Shown piece after piece: positions 20,300 to 30,424 of a DNA stretch of 64,000 bases. How positions within the stretch are numbered: position 1 is the stretch's first letter; the number at the start of each line of letters is the position of its first letter. Both the position numbers and the translations under genes were made by a program. The notes beneath the pieces were generated by a model. It did no database searches. It was not told the DNA's origin and was given only the letters and a program-made list of their open reading frames with translations. Source of the DNA: Sepiola atlantica (lineage: Eukaryota; Mollusca; Cephalopoda; Sepiida; Sepiolidae); contig OY744519.1 in the NCBI GenBank assembly GCA_963556195.1, positions 30,224,397-30,288,396 of the forward strand, given 5' to 3'.

Positions 20300-21360
20300 A
20301 GGGTGTTCACGACAAATTTGACACTTTTCGGAAAGGAAAGAGAAAACGTCATATCTTCACCAATAATTGATGCATTCTTAAAATTAAAAGTGCATTAAAA
20401 GACGGAGGATCTTTTGCTGAATAGAGCTCACTCAAAAAAACGGTCCCGAGCCTACAACACAGCCTCCAGGCGGGACCATAACCTAGTACATGTGGCCTTC
20501 ACGTTATGGTTCGAGAGACGCCTCAACATCAGTTTGATCCTGGCCATCAGCTCGTCCTTGGTGGTTCAGTTTGTATGGTTGATGTATTTATCAACTGCAC
20601 TCCACACATAATAGTCCATGGGGGTAACAATCAGGAGAATTGGGGAGGGGTTGGCCAGATGTTGGGACTGTTGAAATCATGGAAGTTCTCAGACATCAAC
20701 TTCTGGGTTTTCCCGGGTGTGACATGGAGCTGAGCCCTGCTGTCACAGATATGATTTTCCTGCAGTCACCCTATTCAGCAAACCTGTTTTTAAATAAATT
20801 GGGCTTCTTGGCCTTTTGGCTAAGATCAAAGTGTAGTATCTGTTCCGATGGATACTGCACGCCTGTCCTGTGCAGTTCTAGGAGGTCCACCCTCCCAGGC
20901 TTTGCCTCCCCTCTTTGGGGAGGAGTAAGTTTATTGCTTACTGTCTGAGGCGCCCCTACCGGGGAATGCCGACGGGGCTGCCCAGGCAATTTTTAAATGG
21001 CCAGAGTGCTCACCTCTCGAGCGCTGGCTTTTCAAACCCCACTTTCTCGATCCGATCTTGGGTCACATCTTACTTGTGGGAGTAAGATAAAACTGGCCTT
21101 GTGCCTAACTCCTGGGGAGGAGTAAATAAAACCCTATTCACCAAGTGCTTGGCAACAGTGGACAGTAATTCAATATAGACATCTGAATTGAGTCTGAGTC
21201 CTTTTTTGAAGATGTGGGGTTGTATGCCGTGGTCTTTGCTGGAAACATACCCAAAGATTATCATAGTTTGAGGGAACTTGGTCTTCATGACGCATCGGAC
21301 TTCATGCAGACCAGCCACTGTTGTTATGCATGTTGTGCATATATTATTCATGCTTTATCT
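20300..21360 (-). pseudogene. Mariner-type transposase relic, split by a SINE
   Basis: The plus-strand left end is TACAGGGTGTTCACGACAAA, a TA-flanked mariner-type inverted terminus. On the minus strand, 21,345-21,145 encodes HEVRCVMKTKFPQTMIIFGY, VSSKDHGIQPHIFKKGLRLN and SDVYIELLSTVAKHLVNR. After the inserted SINE, 20,767-20,420 continues in broken frames with a P-NSPDCYP block, VDKYINHTN and KDELMARIK, as in mariner transposases around and after the last catalytic aspartate. Frameshifts and stops make it inactive. The 5' terminus was not located. Confidence 0.78.
20782..21130 (+). mobile_element. U2 snRNA-headed SINE-like element, copy 3
   Basis: The clearest U2 head: from 20,803 GCTTCTTGGCCTTTTGGCTA then AGATCAAAGTGTAGTATCTG and TTCC. 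It matches U2 nt 3-42 as I know the RNA, apart from one T for C and one extra A. The middle hairpin of copy 2 is absent. The body and tail end GGAGGAGTAAATAAA. Direct duplications of mariner sequence, ACCCTATTCAGCAA (20,768-20,781) and ACCCTATTCACCAA (21,131-21,144), flank it with 13 of 14 matching. This supports LINE-type retrotransposition into the mariner. Confidence 0.9.
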
Positions 21361-21429
21361 TTTATCCGTTCAATTGTTGATAAAAAATAAAAACTTTTTG
21401 GAAGTAGAAAAAAGCTAATCAAAATGGCG

Positions 21430-21910
21430 ACTTACGTGAATTTTGGAACACAGTTGCTAAATGTAAAATGTGGGCTATATTTAGTTTAATTTAGTTTTAT
21501 GGAAAGGGAGTAAAATAGGGTGGAAGCTCTTCATTAAAATTCAGATACCTCCAATTTTTGTGAAATTTTAATAAATATTCCCTAAATTTCAGTTTCTTTG
21601 GAGTATTTTAAAGGGTTTTTAGGGTGCATATGGGCACGACGTCTTATTTGAAAATTCAAATATATCAGATTTGCATTGAATTTGTGTCCATAGTCATTAG
21701 ACACTAATGAAACAAGATTCCCTGAATTGCAATTACTTCTTAAGACCCCTTAAGCTTAAGCCTTAGATTTTAGACATTTTCTAGAATCAAAATCATTTAA
21801 TGGATTTTGATCAAAATTAGAATAAGGATTCTAGATATAAGTTTTAGTAGCATTATATTTTGCGTTTCATCTTTGTAAGGGGGGGCCTAAAAATGGTGCA
21901 AACTGTTTGG
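21430..21910 (+). repeat. Dispersed repeats shared with 43,410-43,650 and 27,330-27,510
   Basis: 21,480-21,700 shares AGTTTAATTTAGTTT, AGGGAGT, TTTCAGTTTCTTTGGAGTAT and GCATTGAATTTG with 43,415-43,650. 21,715-21,890 shares GACCCCTTAAGCTTAAGCCT, AGACATTTTCTAGAAT and GTAGCATTATAT with 27,335-27,500. Confidence 0.65.
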
Positions 21911-22139
21911 AGAATTAATTTTACCCGTCCTGAGACGGGCATTCTTTTAGTTGTCGATACAAAAACAAAATCTGGTTTGGAAGTCGAAAAAAGCCAATCA
22001 AAATGGCGACTTACATGAAGGACATAAGTTGATTGTTGAGTCTGGTTAATTTCTGATCTCAATTTCTCAACCTGATGGGAAACACAAAACAAAAATTAAA
22101 ATATCGAATTAAGTTGATTGTGAGTCAAACAAATGGCAA

Positions 22140-23165
22140 AATATGTATTATTTGGATTATTCAGATTACTATTCTCATCTTGGATGTGTAGCATTACCTA
22201 CCCCTGTTCAATACATTTACACATACACTCACCAGAGAACGTTTCAGACCCTTTGGTGATATGTAGAGGGCACTGCCATCTGTGATATAAAAAGTGATGT
22301 ACAGGAAATTCATGCTCTTCACCGGCCTGGCTGCTGAACACACACTAACCAGCATGTGTACGCCTGACACACACATGCTATATAGTATGTTAGACGTTCC
22401 TCTCAACTTATACGCGCACACACATCCTTCGAAGACTTTGTTGTACACATTCCCATGGACACGGGTTCATGAAGAATAAATGTTTTTTGCATACTTTATT
22501 TTTTCCGTTTTGTTACTTTGTTTCTTTCATAAATGTTTGTATTTGAATTTGTATATAAGAAGAATTGGCGCTACCAAGCATCGGCCAAGTCTCCTCAGAT
22601 GTTATTCCTACGTTTCAGCCGATGTAAACCTCTGACCTTCTTCAGGCGCATCTTGTTGAATTGTTGACTTCATTATAAAAGTGAGATGTGCTTAGAAATG
22701 AATTGCTGGCTTCAATATATGAGTCATATATGCTTAGAAACGAATTTTAGTTTCATTATATAATTCAAATATACTTAGAAACGAATTGTTGGCTTTATTA
22801 TATTGGTCAAATAGAGTTAGAAATACACGTTGACTTCATTATAGAAGTGAAATATGCTTAGAAATGAATTTTAGTTTCATTATAGAAGTCAAATATACTT
22901 GGAAACAAGTTGTTGGCTTCATTATATGTATCAAATAGGCTTAGAAACTCATGTTTCGCCTGCTGTAAACTTCCAACCATCTTCAGGTGTATCTTGTGAA
23001 ACTATATAGAATTTCGAACTGAACCCTTTTTTAATACACATGGGTTAATTCTTCTCGTTCTATCGGCCGTGACTGGATACAGGTTTTAATTAATTATTAT
23101 GCTATTCTTAGTTATTAACATCTATAGTAAGGACTTAACCTTCAACCACTAGAAAACTGTCACAA
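22140..23165 (-). mobile_element. Rearranged family A element with an internal 42-bp tandem array
   Basis: Family A left terminus text (TTCTCATCTTGGATG, 22,172; GATGTTATTCCTACGTTTCA, 22,598; CTTCTTCAGGCGCATC, 22,635) and inverted body text (CGAACTGAACCCTTTTTT, CGGCCGTGACTGGATAC, GGACTTAACCTTCAACC, 23,010-23,155) surround unrelated DNA. 22,668-22,955 is about seven degenerate 42-bp units built on ATATGCTTAGAAACGAATT with TTCATTATA. Confidence 0.6.
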
Positions 23166-23184
23166 CAAAATGACTATAATCATA

Positions 23185-23262
23185 TTGACACACCAGTTCC
23201 TCTAAGATCACTGAAGTTAAGCAACGTTGAGTCTGGTCAGTGCTAAATGGGTGCCCATGTGT
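23185..23262 (+). repeat. 5S rRNA-derived fragment
   Basis: GATCACTGAAGTTAAGCAAC, GTTGAGTCTGGTCAGTGCTA and AATGGGTGCCC match the internal promoter half of metazoan 5S rRNA (A box, intermediate element and a mutated C box GGATGGGTGACC). The 5' 20 nt and the 3' third are not recognisable. It is a 5S pseudogene or the head of a 5S-derived SINE. Confidence 0.65.
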
Positions 23263-23359
23263 TAACACTAGTATTGTATGTAAAAAAGACATCTCTTCAG
23301 ATTCAAATCAATCTAGAAATAAATCGTATACAAAAACATGTTCTATTACAGCATAAAAT

Positions 23360-23890
23360 GCCCCGACGATGGTGGGCATGCCGTGAAATCCAACAACAGA
23401 ACCCCTGCCCACCAAAGTCCAATCCTTCCACATCGTGGTAGGGGGATGGTAATGTGGTAGTGTCAGAGTTACCCAGCTAACAGGGCTCTGGTGAAAATAT
23501 AGGAGGAGTCGGCATCAGGATCCCTCTGCCTCTGTGTGTGGCAAGCAAAGACGGGTCAGGCATGCTACCACAAATCAATGGAGTGAGAGTGACAACGTTG
23601 TTTCTGTGCCATCTCCTTTCTGTGTCCTGGGCCAAACCTTACCCGACTCTGCATGCAACCACTGAGCCTTGCTGTTCTCTGTGTCGGGGGTGAGCGGTCA
23701 AAAACCTACAGTCTTGCTGGTCTCAGTGTTGAGGATAAAACCCTGCAATTTTGCAGGTGAATGAATAGCTGCAAGCAACGAGGGCTTCATGCAGACCAAA
23801 TGATCCTGAGGCACGATCTCTGTGAGCTCTATGCAGAAACCCGATTCGCTCCTCCTCCTCCTCAACGACAACAACAACTTTTATAAAAAA
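23360..23890 (+). other. GC-richer repeat-like block of unknown identity
   Basis: This 500-bp block differs in base composition from its AT-rich surroundings, reads as degenerate coding DNA in no consistent frame, and ends in CTCCTCCTCCTCCTCAACGA and ACAACAACAAC. A retroelement 5' region is possible but not shown. Confidence 0.35.
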
Positions 23891-24084
23891 TTACTTTTTC
23901 TTTTGTTTCTTTTATTTTTTCTTCATTTGTTTTTTCTTGGATTTTCAGCATCTCGTATTCCGTGATGTTTCTTTCTCTTTCTGTCCCATCGCTGCCAGTT
24001 TCTCCATCTTTGCTTTGTCTCATTGCTCGCCCTTTTTAGGAGAGAATGCAAAAAAAGAGAAAGAAAAGAAAATCAATTTTGCTT

Positions 24085-24385
24085 TTTTTTATGGAAATCG
24101 CTCTAGACAAGGCATGAAGCCATTTAGTGTAAGGAGCTAACAAGAATGAAATATAATTATCGCAAAAACAGAAGATGCCTATTGGCCTTAGTCTTGAAAA
24201 GATCAAGGCTATAGGTAGGAAGAAAACAGTCAGCAGGAAGAGAGTTCCACAAGCCTGCAGTTCTTTGAAAGAAGCTATTGGAATAGGAAGCTGTATTACA
24301 ATGAGGTATCAAAACAGCGAATTGATGGAGACCACTAGACCAACGAGTCAAACGAGCTGGAACAAAGGAAGCCGGGAATAGCAGA
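24085..24385 (-). pseudogene. LINE 3' end, second copy of the 42-kb LINE
   Basis: The minus strand encodes the last residues of the LINE protein (TRWSSGLHQFAVLIPHCNTA, SFFQRTAGLWNSLPADCFLP, LDLFKTKANRHLLFLR) followed by a 3' UTR. It ends in GCTCTAGAGCGATTTCCAT-type sequence and an A-rich tail on the minus strand. It aligns closely with 42,385-42,650, has a clean 5' truncation near 24,385, and is dead on arrival. Confidence 0.85.
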
Positions 24386-24429
24386 AGGATAGTATAAAAG
24401 GTGAAAACTAAATTGAATGATTTAGAATT

Positions 24430-24897
24430 CGACTACAAGGCGACATTAGGGAGAAAAACGCGTGATCTGACTGATGCCATGTTTTTCGGTGTTGATAGCA
24501 GTGAAAGTGACGTTATGCCAGCCCACTTTTTCTCAGAGGGCCTCAGGCCAAACACTGATGGCTAATTTCACGTTTTGAGAGATGTAATGAAATTTTGAAT
24601 CGACCAGATGGCTGCAGGAATGCCGTACATGTGACGGCAAAGCCTCGGCGACTTGCCACACCAGCTGGAAGATCCAGACCTGGCTGTCAAAGAACTTTGT
24701 TGACAACACTTCACCTGACGTCTGGCCTACCAGCTTGACTAACTGCAACCCCCTAGTGTTCTTTGTGTGGGACACGGAGAAACGAGACGTCAACAGATCT
24801 AGCTGCAACTCAAGGGACAAGCTAAAGACCAGTATCCCCAGAGTCTTTAGGGTCCTAAGTCGGGAGACAGTGACAAAGGTCGCCTCAAAACTGTCAT
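24430..24897 (+). pseudogene. Mariner-type transposase C-terminal relic
   Basis: Plus-strand frames give MFFGVDSSESDVMPAHFFSE, GLRPNTD, HTSWKIQTWLSKNFVDN, then TNCNPLVFFVWDTEKRDVNR and LKTSIPRVF. This matches mariner transposase from the second catalytic region to the end. The PD(L/C)NPLD motif is altered (TNCNPLV), so the final aspartates are missing, and a frameshift lies near 24,590. The minus-strand open frame 24,533-24,904 is its antisense shadow. Confidence 0.8.
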
Positions 24898-24953
24898 GAA
24901 TCAAGCTAAAGGTAGATTCAATGAATGAAATTGACAGAACAAGTCATGAAAAT

Positions 24954-25305
24954 AAACTGACTCAAGTTTGAACAAATCTTTAAAACTTAAACTGACTCAA
25001 GTTTGAATAAATCTTTAAAAATTAAACTGACTCAAATTTGAACAAATCTAAAAAAATTAAACCGACTCAAGTTTGAACAAATCTTTAAAACTTAAACTGA
25101 CTGAAGTTTGAATAAATCTTTAAAACTTAAACTGACTCAAGTTTGAACAAATCTTTAAAACTTAAACTGACTGAAGTTTGAATAAATCTTTAAAACTTAA
25201 ACTGACTCAAGTTTGAATAAATCTTTAAAAATTAAACTGACTCAAGTTTGAATAAATCTGTAAAAATTAAACTGACTCAAGTTTTAACAAATCTAAAAAA
25301 ATTAA
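24954..25305. repeat. 35-bp minisatellite, about 10 units
   Basis: Units of the form ACTGACTCAAGTTTGAACAA plus ATCTTTAAAACTTAA carry scattered variants (TGAATAA, AAAAATT). The array starts 57 bp after the mariner relic. Confidence 0.95.
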
Positions 25306-25509
25306 ACTACTTTGTTATTTTTTCCTAGACAGTAAATCTCACAGACAAATATTGTCCGCACCCTGGAGTAAATGCATCATATTTGATTGTTATAAACTGT
25401 TTTCAATTCATCTAAAGTAAAAATACCAAATATTTTCTTTTATGAAGGAAGATTGAGAGAAATTTTCTAACATGAAATACAGAAATCTTTTTAAATTCAA
25501 ACAATTTAT

Positions 25510-26005
25510 GCAACTTTGGATTATTTGGATTATTCAGACTAATATTATAATATGGTTTTATTAACAACGTTTTAGCCGATGTAACCTCTAACCTTCTTCA
25601 GGTGCATTTTTTCGAGCTTGGGAAATCGTCTGATCAAAATCTGGCACATGTATGGATCTTTGACATGGATATATGGCGTAACAGGTAATAGCGTTGGTTA
25701 ACAATCGAGTTCTAAGTGACAGTCTTCTGGAGGTTGAAGGTTCAATGCTTACTACAGGTGATAATAACAAAGCAATAACACAAAATGAACACTTCTACTT
25801 GGTCATGACTGATGGAATGAGAACAATCTCCCCTTGTGAATTAAATAAAGGGTTTAGTTCGGAATTCCATATAGATTCCAAAGTTTGACTATTAGATTAA
25901 CTAGTTGAAAAAAAAATGCATCTGAAGAAAGTCGGAGGTTACATCGGCCGAAACGTTGTGAATATAACATCCAAGATGAGAAAGGTAATCCAAATTATCA
26001 ATCCT
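25510..26005 (+). mobile_element. Family A composite element, copy 4
   Basis: Both inverted termini are present (left AACGTTTTAGCCGATGTAAC and CTTCTTCAGGTGCAT near 25,565; right GAAAGTCGGAGGTTACATCG, GCCGAAACGTTGTG near 25,930). The tRNA-like head spans 25,680-25,760 with a weakened B-box (GAAGGTTCAATGCTT). Confidence 0.8.
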
Positions 26006-26019
26006 CATCTAAAAAATTT

Positions 26020-26445
26020 CAAAACAATTCATGAAGCCTCCATTATCTTATAGTTTTGATAACAATGGCTATTTTTTTTTTCAGAAGGAAAAAACAAAAC
26101 AAAAAAAACTGGCTTAAAATCTTTAATAATTTGTCTAAAATTATTTAAGGTTAACAATTAAATTTAAGAAATAAATAATTTAATATTTCTTTTAAATAAA
26201 TATAATTGTTTATCTGAAAGCTGACATAGAGACATATCATAATAAAAAATTCATGAAGTCTCCATTCTCTTAGAGTTTTGATAAGAATGGCCAATTTTTT
26301 GCTAAAGAAAAAAAACTGGCTTAAAATCTTTAATAATTTGTTTAAAATTATTTAATGCTAACAATTAAATTTAAGAAATAAATAATTTAATATTTCTTTT
26401 AAATAAACATAATTGTTTATCTGAAAACTGACATAGAGACATCAA
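26020..26445. repeat. Tandem duplication, two units of about 215 bp
   Basis: ACTGGCTTAAAATCTTTAAT, TAACAATTAAATTTAAGAAA and TCTGAAAGCTGACATAGAGA blocks occur in the same order twice. Confidence 0.8.
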
Positions 26446-27149
26446 AGGTCTACTTTTTTTATCAATATTATAAATATCTGTTTTTTTTTAACTGGTGTAT
26501 TTGGGAAATGTCTCTTATTAAATTTTTCCCCAGTTTTCATGAGAAGAGGACTTTGCCTGTGGGAGGGTTAACTCCCTCGCCTTGCTTTATTTATGATTAA
26601 TAACAAATAAAATAGCGATCAGGATTAAATATTAAAATCGATCAGAAACGCAATTTTTATTTTTTTAGAAAACAGACCAATATTTGCATCATATGACTGA
26701 CGAAATAGATTTAAGTTTATACCTTGTATTAAAAAGCTATTAAAGTCAACGATATGGGGGGGGGGGGGGTGGAGATCCGACGCAATTTTATAAGATAAAA
26801 TTTTTATTTTGAGTATTTTGAAAAGTAAATGATTTCATGAGTTTTATGAGGCCTCTATTGTTTTAAAATTTTCAGGATTTAGAAAACTAAAAATCTTCTG
26901 TAGAAGAAAGTTATTTACACGTTGTCTTTAAGGTTTCCACTTGTCGCCTCATTTCTTTCAGGCTTAATTCATCTTCTGACGCCTTTTTCATTTTCTCCAC
27001 AGCATTTTTATAGCCGATCACCTTTGACCTGCACTCCTCATGTTTCCTGGACAATAACAAAAGGTTTCAGTTTCACAAGAACAAAATTGACCAACAAGAA
27101 AATAAACAATTTATCATAATTTTGAATTATTTTAAATACAAGATATGAG
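26446..27149. other. AT-rich stretch, no gene recognised
   Basis: 26,590-26,660 resembles 30,335-30,400 (TTAATAACAAATAAAATA, TCAGGATTA, ATCGAT). A G-run lies at about 26,757-26,769. The frames 26,922-27,119 and 27,038-27,328 have no recognisable product. Confidence 0.45.
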
Positions 27150-27310
27150 TACTGAAAGTTCAGGGAACTTCTGCCATTACTAACCAGCAGAGCGTTACCA
27201 CTGTCGACCAACGGGAACAGTCTATCAGGTAAGTGTATATAATGTGATGTATGAAAGTGAAACCTGACCAGTGAGGGTTGAGGATATTCATTACATGGAG
27301 AACACAATCC
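27150..27310 (+). pseudogene. Short LINE RT fragment
   Basis: Frames read STVDQREQSI and MMYESET-PVRVEDIHYME, the VDQGKS...MMYGSETW...RVEDM block shared with 33,690-33,830 and 45,650-45,500. About 150 bp, frame-broken. Confidence 0.6.
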
Positions 27311-27329
27311 ACAGTCATTAAACATCAAT

Positions 27330-27525
27330 AAAGTAAGATTCTTTGAATTTCAATTTCTTTTTTTTGAGACCCCTTAAGCTTAAGCCTTACATTGTAGACA
27401 TTTTCTAGAATAAAGTAATGGATTTCGATCAAAATTGGAATAAGGATTTTAGACATAAGATTTCGTAGCATTATATCTTGATTTCAATCTTTGTAAAGAG
27501 ACATAAAAGTGGTGCTAACTGTTTT
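27330..27525 (+). repeat. Dispersed repeat, second copy of 21,715-21,890
   Basis: Shared blocks include CCCCTTAAGCTTAAGCCTTA and TGGATTTCGATCAAAATTGG. It stops at a GTTTTATTCAGGTA sequence that is inverted at 28,658-28,671. Confidence 0.65.
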
Positions 27526-27532
27526 ATTCAGG

Positions 27533-27568
<36 letters not shown>

Positions 27569-27572
<4 letters not shown>

Positions 27573-27743
27573 ATTTATTTGAAAACTATATGTTACATAT
27601 TTCAGAAACGTACCGTGGTTTCATCCAGATGGGCTGACTTTTTACATTTAAAAAAAATTCTATGCTCAGTGGAATCGTCAGCGTTCTGAATGAGGTCAAA
27701 TCATGTATGAAATATGTAACATATAGTTTTCAAATAAATTATA
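27569..27743. mobile_element. MITE with perfect 36-bp inverted repeats
   Basis: The left arm (starting TATAATTTATTTGAAAACTA) is an exact reverse complement of the right arm (ending TAGTTTTCAAATAAATTATA) over 36 bp. The ends lie in TA-rich DNA. Total length 175 bp with no coding capacity. Confidence 0.85.
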
Positions 27744-27779
27744 TTAGCTCTCACTTTATTGATTTATTTTCAATATAAT

Positions 27780-28578
<799 letters not shown>

Positions 28579-28605
28579 TAACATTTTGTACTCCCCCCAA
28601 AATCA

Positions 28606-28607
28606 TG

Positions 28608-28660
<53 letters not shown>
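28606..28660. repeat. (TA)n microsatellite
   Basis: An AT run followed by TACCTGAATAAAAC, the inverse of the sequence at 27,522-27,537. The two AT tracts therefore bracket the block 27,540-28,655 symmetrically. A further (TA)n lies at 28,852-28,885. Confidence 0.9.
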
Positions 28661-28661
<1 letters not shown>

Positions 28662-28682
28662 GAATAAAACTAGACAATGCAT

Positions 28683-28770
28683 GGTTGAGCATTGGTACGC
28701 GCCTCGGCTACTGAGTCAAACATGACTTTTGTATCGAGGTTCGAACTGTGTGACCGGCAGGGATTGTCTC
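28683..28770 (+). repeat. tRNA-like SINE head
   Basis: ATGGTTGAGCATTGGTACGC resembles an A-box region and TCGAGGTTCGAACTGTG contains a perfect B-box core (GGTTCGAACT). A SINE-like tail follows to about 28,850. Confidence 0.5.
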
Positions 28771-28848
28771 CTGCGATACTGACAATTGCAGGTTTTGCAT
28801 GAGACACGTGTACATGGGTTTATTTTGAAAATAATATTTATTTATAAA

Positions 28849-28885
<37 letters not shown>

Positions 28886-28888
<3 letters not shown>

Positions 28889-30012
28889 TAATATTACAGA
28901 AGTTCAGATCAACATGGTACCTTAGGTTACAAGCTTTCGGACTCAGCTGAAAAAATTGTTTGAGTTTTAATTATAAACCACCTTACCACTGTCATCAGCC
29001 ATCTTTTGATCTGTGGGATTGCGCATAGGGGGTGGAGTCAGTTACCTCATGGGAGTTATCCACTGTTTTTAAAATATTTCTAGCACAGAAACGCAGGTTA
29101 ATTTGCGTAGGCTGTTCTAATGTTTATATAAATTTTATTTATAAAGCTCTACTTTGTATTGAGCACTTTTAAAAAATAATGATTTTAAGTTCATTTTATC
29201 AATATATTGAATTATATGTATATATATAGCATAGATTTATGTAAACACATTTACATAATCAATTTGCGTTCCAAGAAATCAAACAGAATTGTGTCCGATC
29301 GTTTATTATTATATTATCATCAGCACAGGGAATAGACACTAAGTTAGAGGCATATAGACAGCATCAATGGAATAACATACCAACACCTTCATTTACACAG
29401 CAAGTTAGGAAGAGAGATAATAGTTAATGTATGTATTCCTCAAATTCGGGGCTAGTCTGTGTAAAGACAACAGAGTCTTTCCTTTTTTGTATATTTCAAT
29501 TGTCTTCTCAACTCTACAAGTTATCTTTCATGTTTCTGTAGTAATTGGTGGAGTGTGGATTCGAGATTTGTCTTTTGGTCCATCTCAAGCGTTTTCAATC
29601 TTTGCATTCGTCGTGAAGCATTACATTTTCATTTGCTATGTTAGTGTTGTTTCTGTAGGTCCTTTATTATTTTAGTCTATAGTTTTGTCGGGAGAGAAAA
29701 AAAAAATAGAGACTGTTTCGCCGTATCACAGCTCTTCAGTGTGGCCAGACATGCAAGTGCTTTAGGCTGAGATTGAAACCTGGTCATTTTTATCGACAAT
29801 ACAAACTTTTATCGACTATGCCATTGGCACAAGCAAGGAAGTGGAAATGTCACTGTTTATATAAACACCTAGCAGGGCTACCCGACGTCACTCGGGTCCT
29901 AATTTCTGTAAATTATGTAAATTAGAGAAAGAAAATAAAGTATAAGTAAACAATCTACTTAATATTGTAATTTGAAATGTCAAAGTTCATTTTGAGACAA
30001 AATCAGAGTAAA
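28886..30012. other. No gene recognised
   Basis: 28,905-28,960 carries a CTGA...CGAAAGCTTGTAACC motif on the minus strand. The frame 29,427-29,675 (plus, 82 aa) is hydrophobic but lacks any known domain or upstream signals. 29,700-29,800 (CTCTTCAGTGTGGCCAGACA) looks repeat-derived. Confidence 0.4.
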
Positions 30013-30092
30013 AATAATTATACACCAGGTGAGGTTCGAACTGACAAGCTGTTCTTAAGTGCAGCGTATCAACCATTTGACCCACGGTGGGA
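30013..30092 (-). repeat. tRNA-like sequence (SINE head or tRNA pseudogene)
   Basis: The minus strand reads GTGGGTCAAATGGTTGATAC (A-box-like), an anticodon-arm-like GCTGCACTTAAGAACAGC, and the B-box CAGTTCGAACCTCA. Arm pairing is imperfect, so a functional tRNA is unlikely. Confidence 0.5.
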
Positions 30093-30424
30093 TGTACAAA
30101 ATCTTGATGCTATTAAATACATACATCACACCTGTTGCTTATTTTTCTTTCTTCCCCTCCCCTCTCTTTCTCTTTTGAGTCGAATGTAGGTCAGAGTTCA
30201 AGGGAGAGTAATAACCAATGAAACAGTGTATATGGAAAAACGTTATCTTGTTAAATTTCTTCCCGGTGTTATGTGTAGACGGCCTAGTAGATATAACTGA
30301 GAGTAAGTACTCCTCCTCGTTTTTCTATTCCTAACTAATAACAAATAAAATATCTATCAGGATTATACTTAAATCGATAAAATCGATTAAGAATAAAAAT
30401 AAAAAATTTTTAAGAACAACAAAA

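Noticed and set aside
20803..20846. Functional U2 snRNA gene
   Set aside because: Only the first 40 nt or so match; the Sm site and 3' stem-loops are absent and the sequence continues into a repeat body shared with other copies.
24533..24904. 123-codon minus-strand gene
   Set aside because: The plus strand of the same interval encodes recognisable mariner transposase blocks, so this is an antisense shadow.
29427..29675. Hydrophobic 82-codon membrane protein
   Set aside because: T-rich DNA gives such frames by chance; no promoter, no homology recognised, no conservation evidence available.
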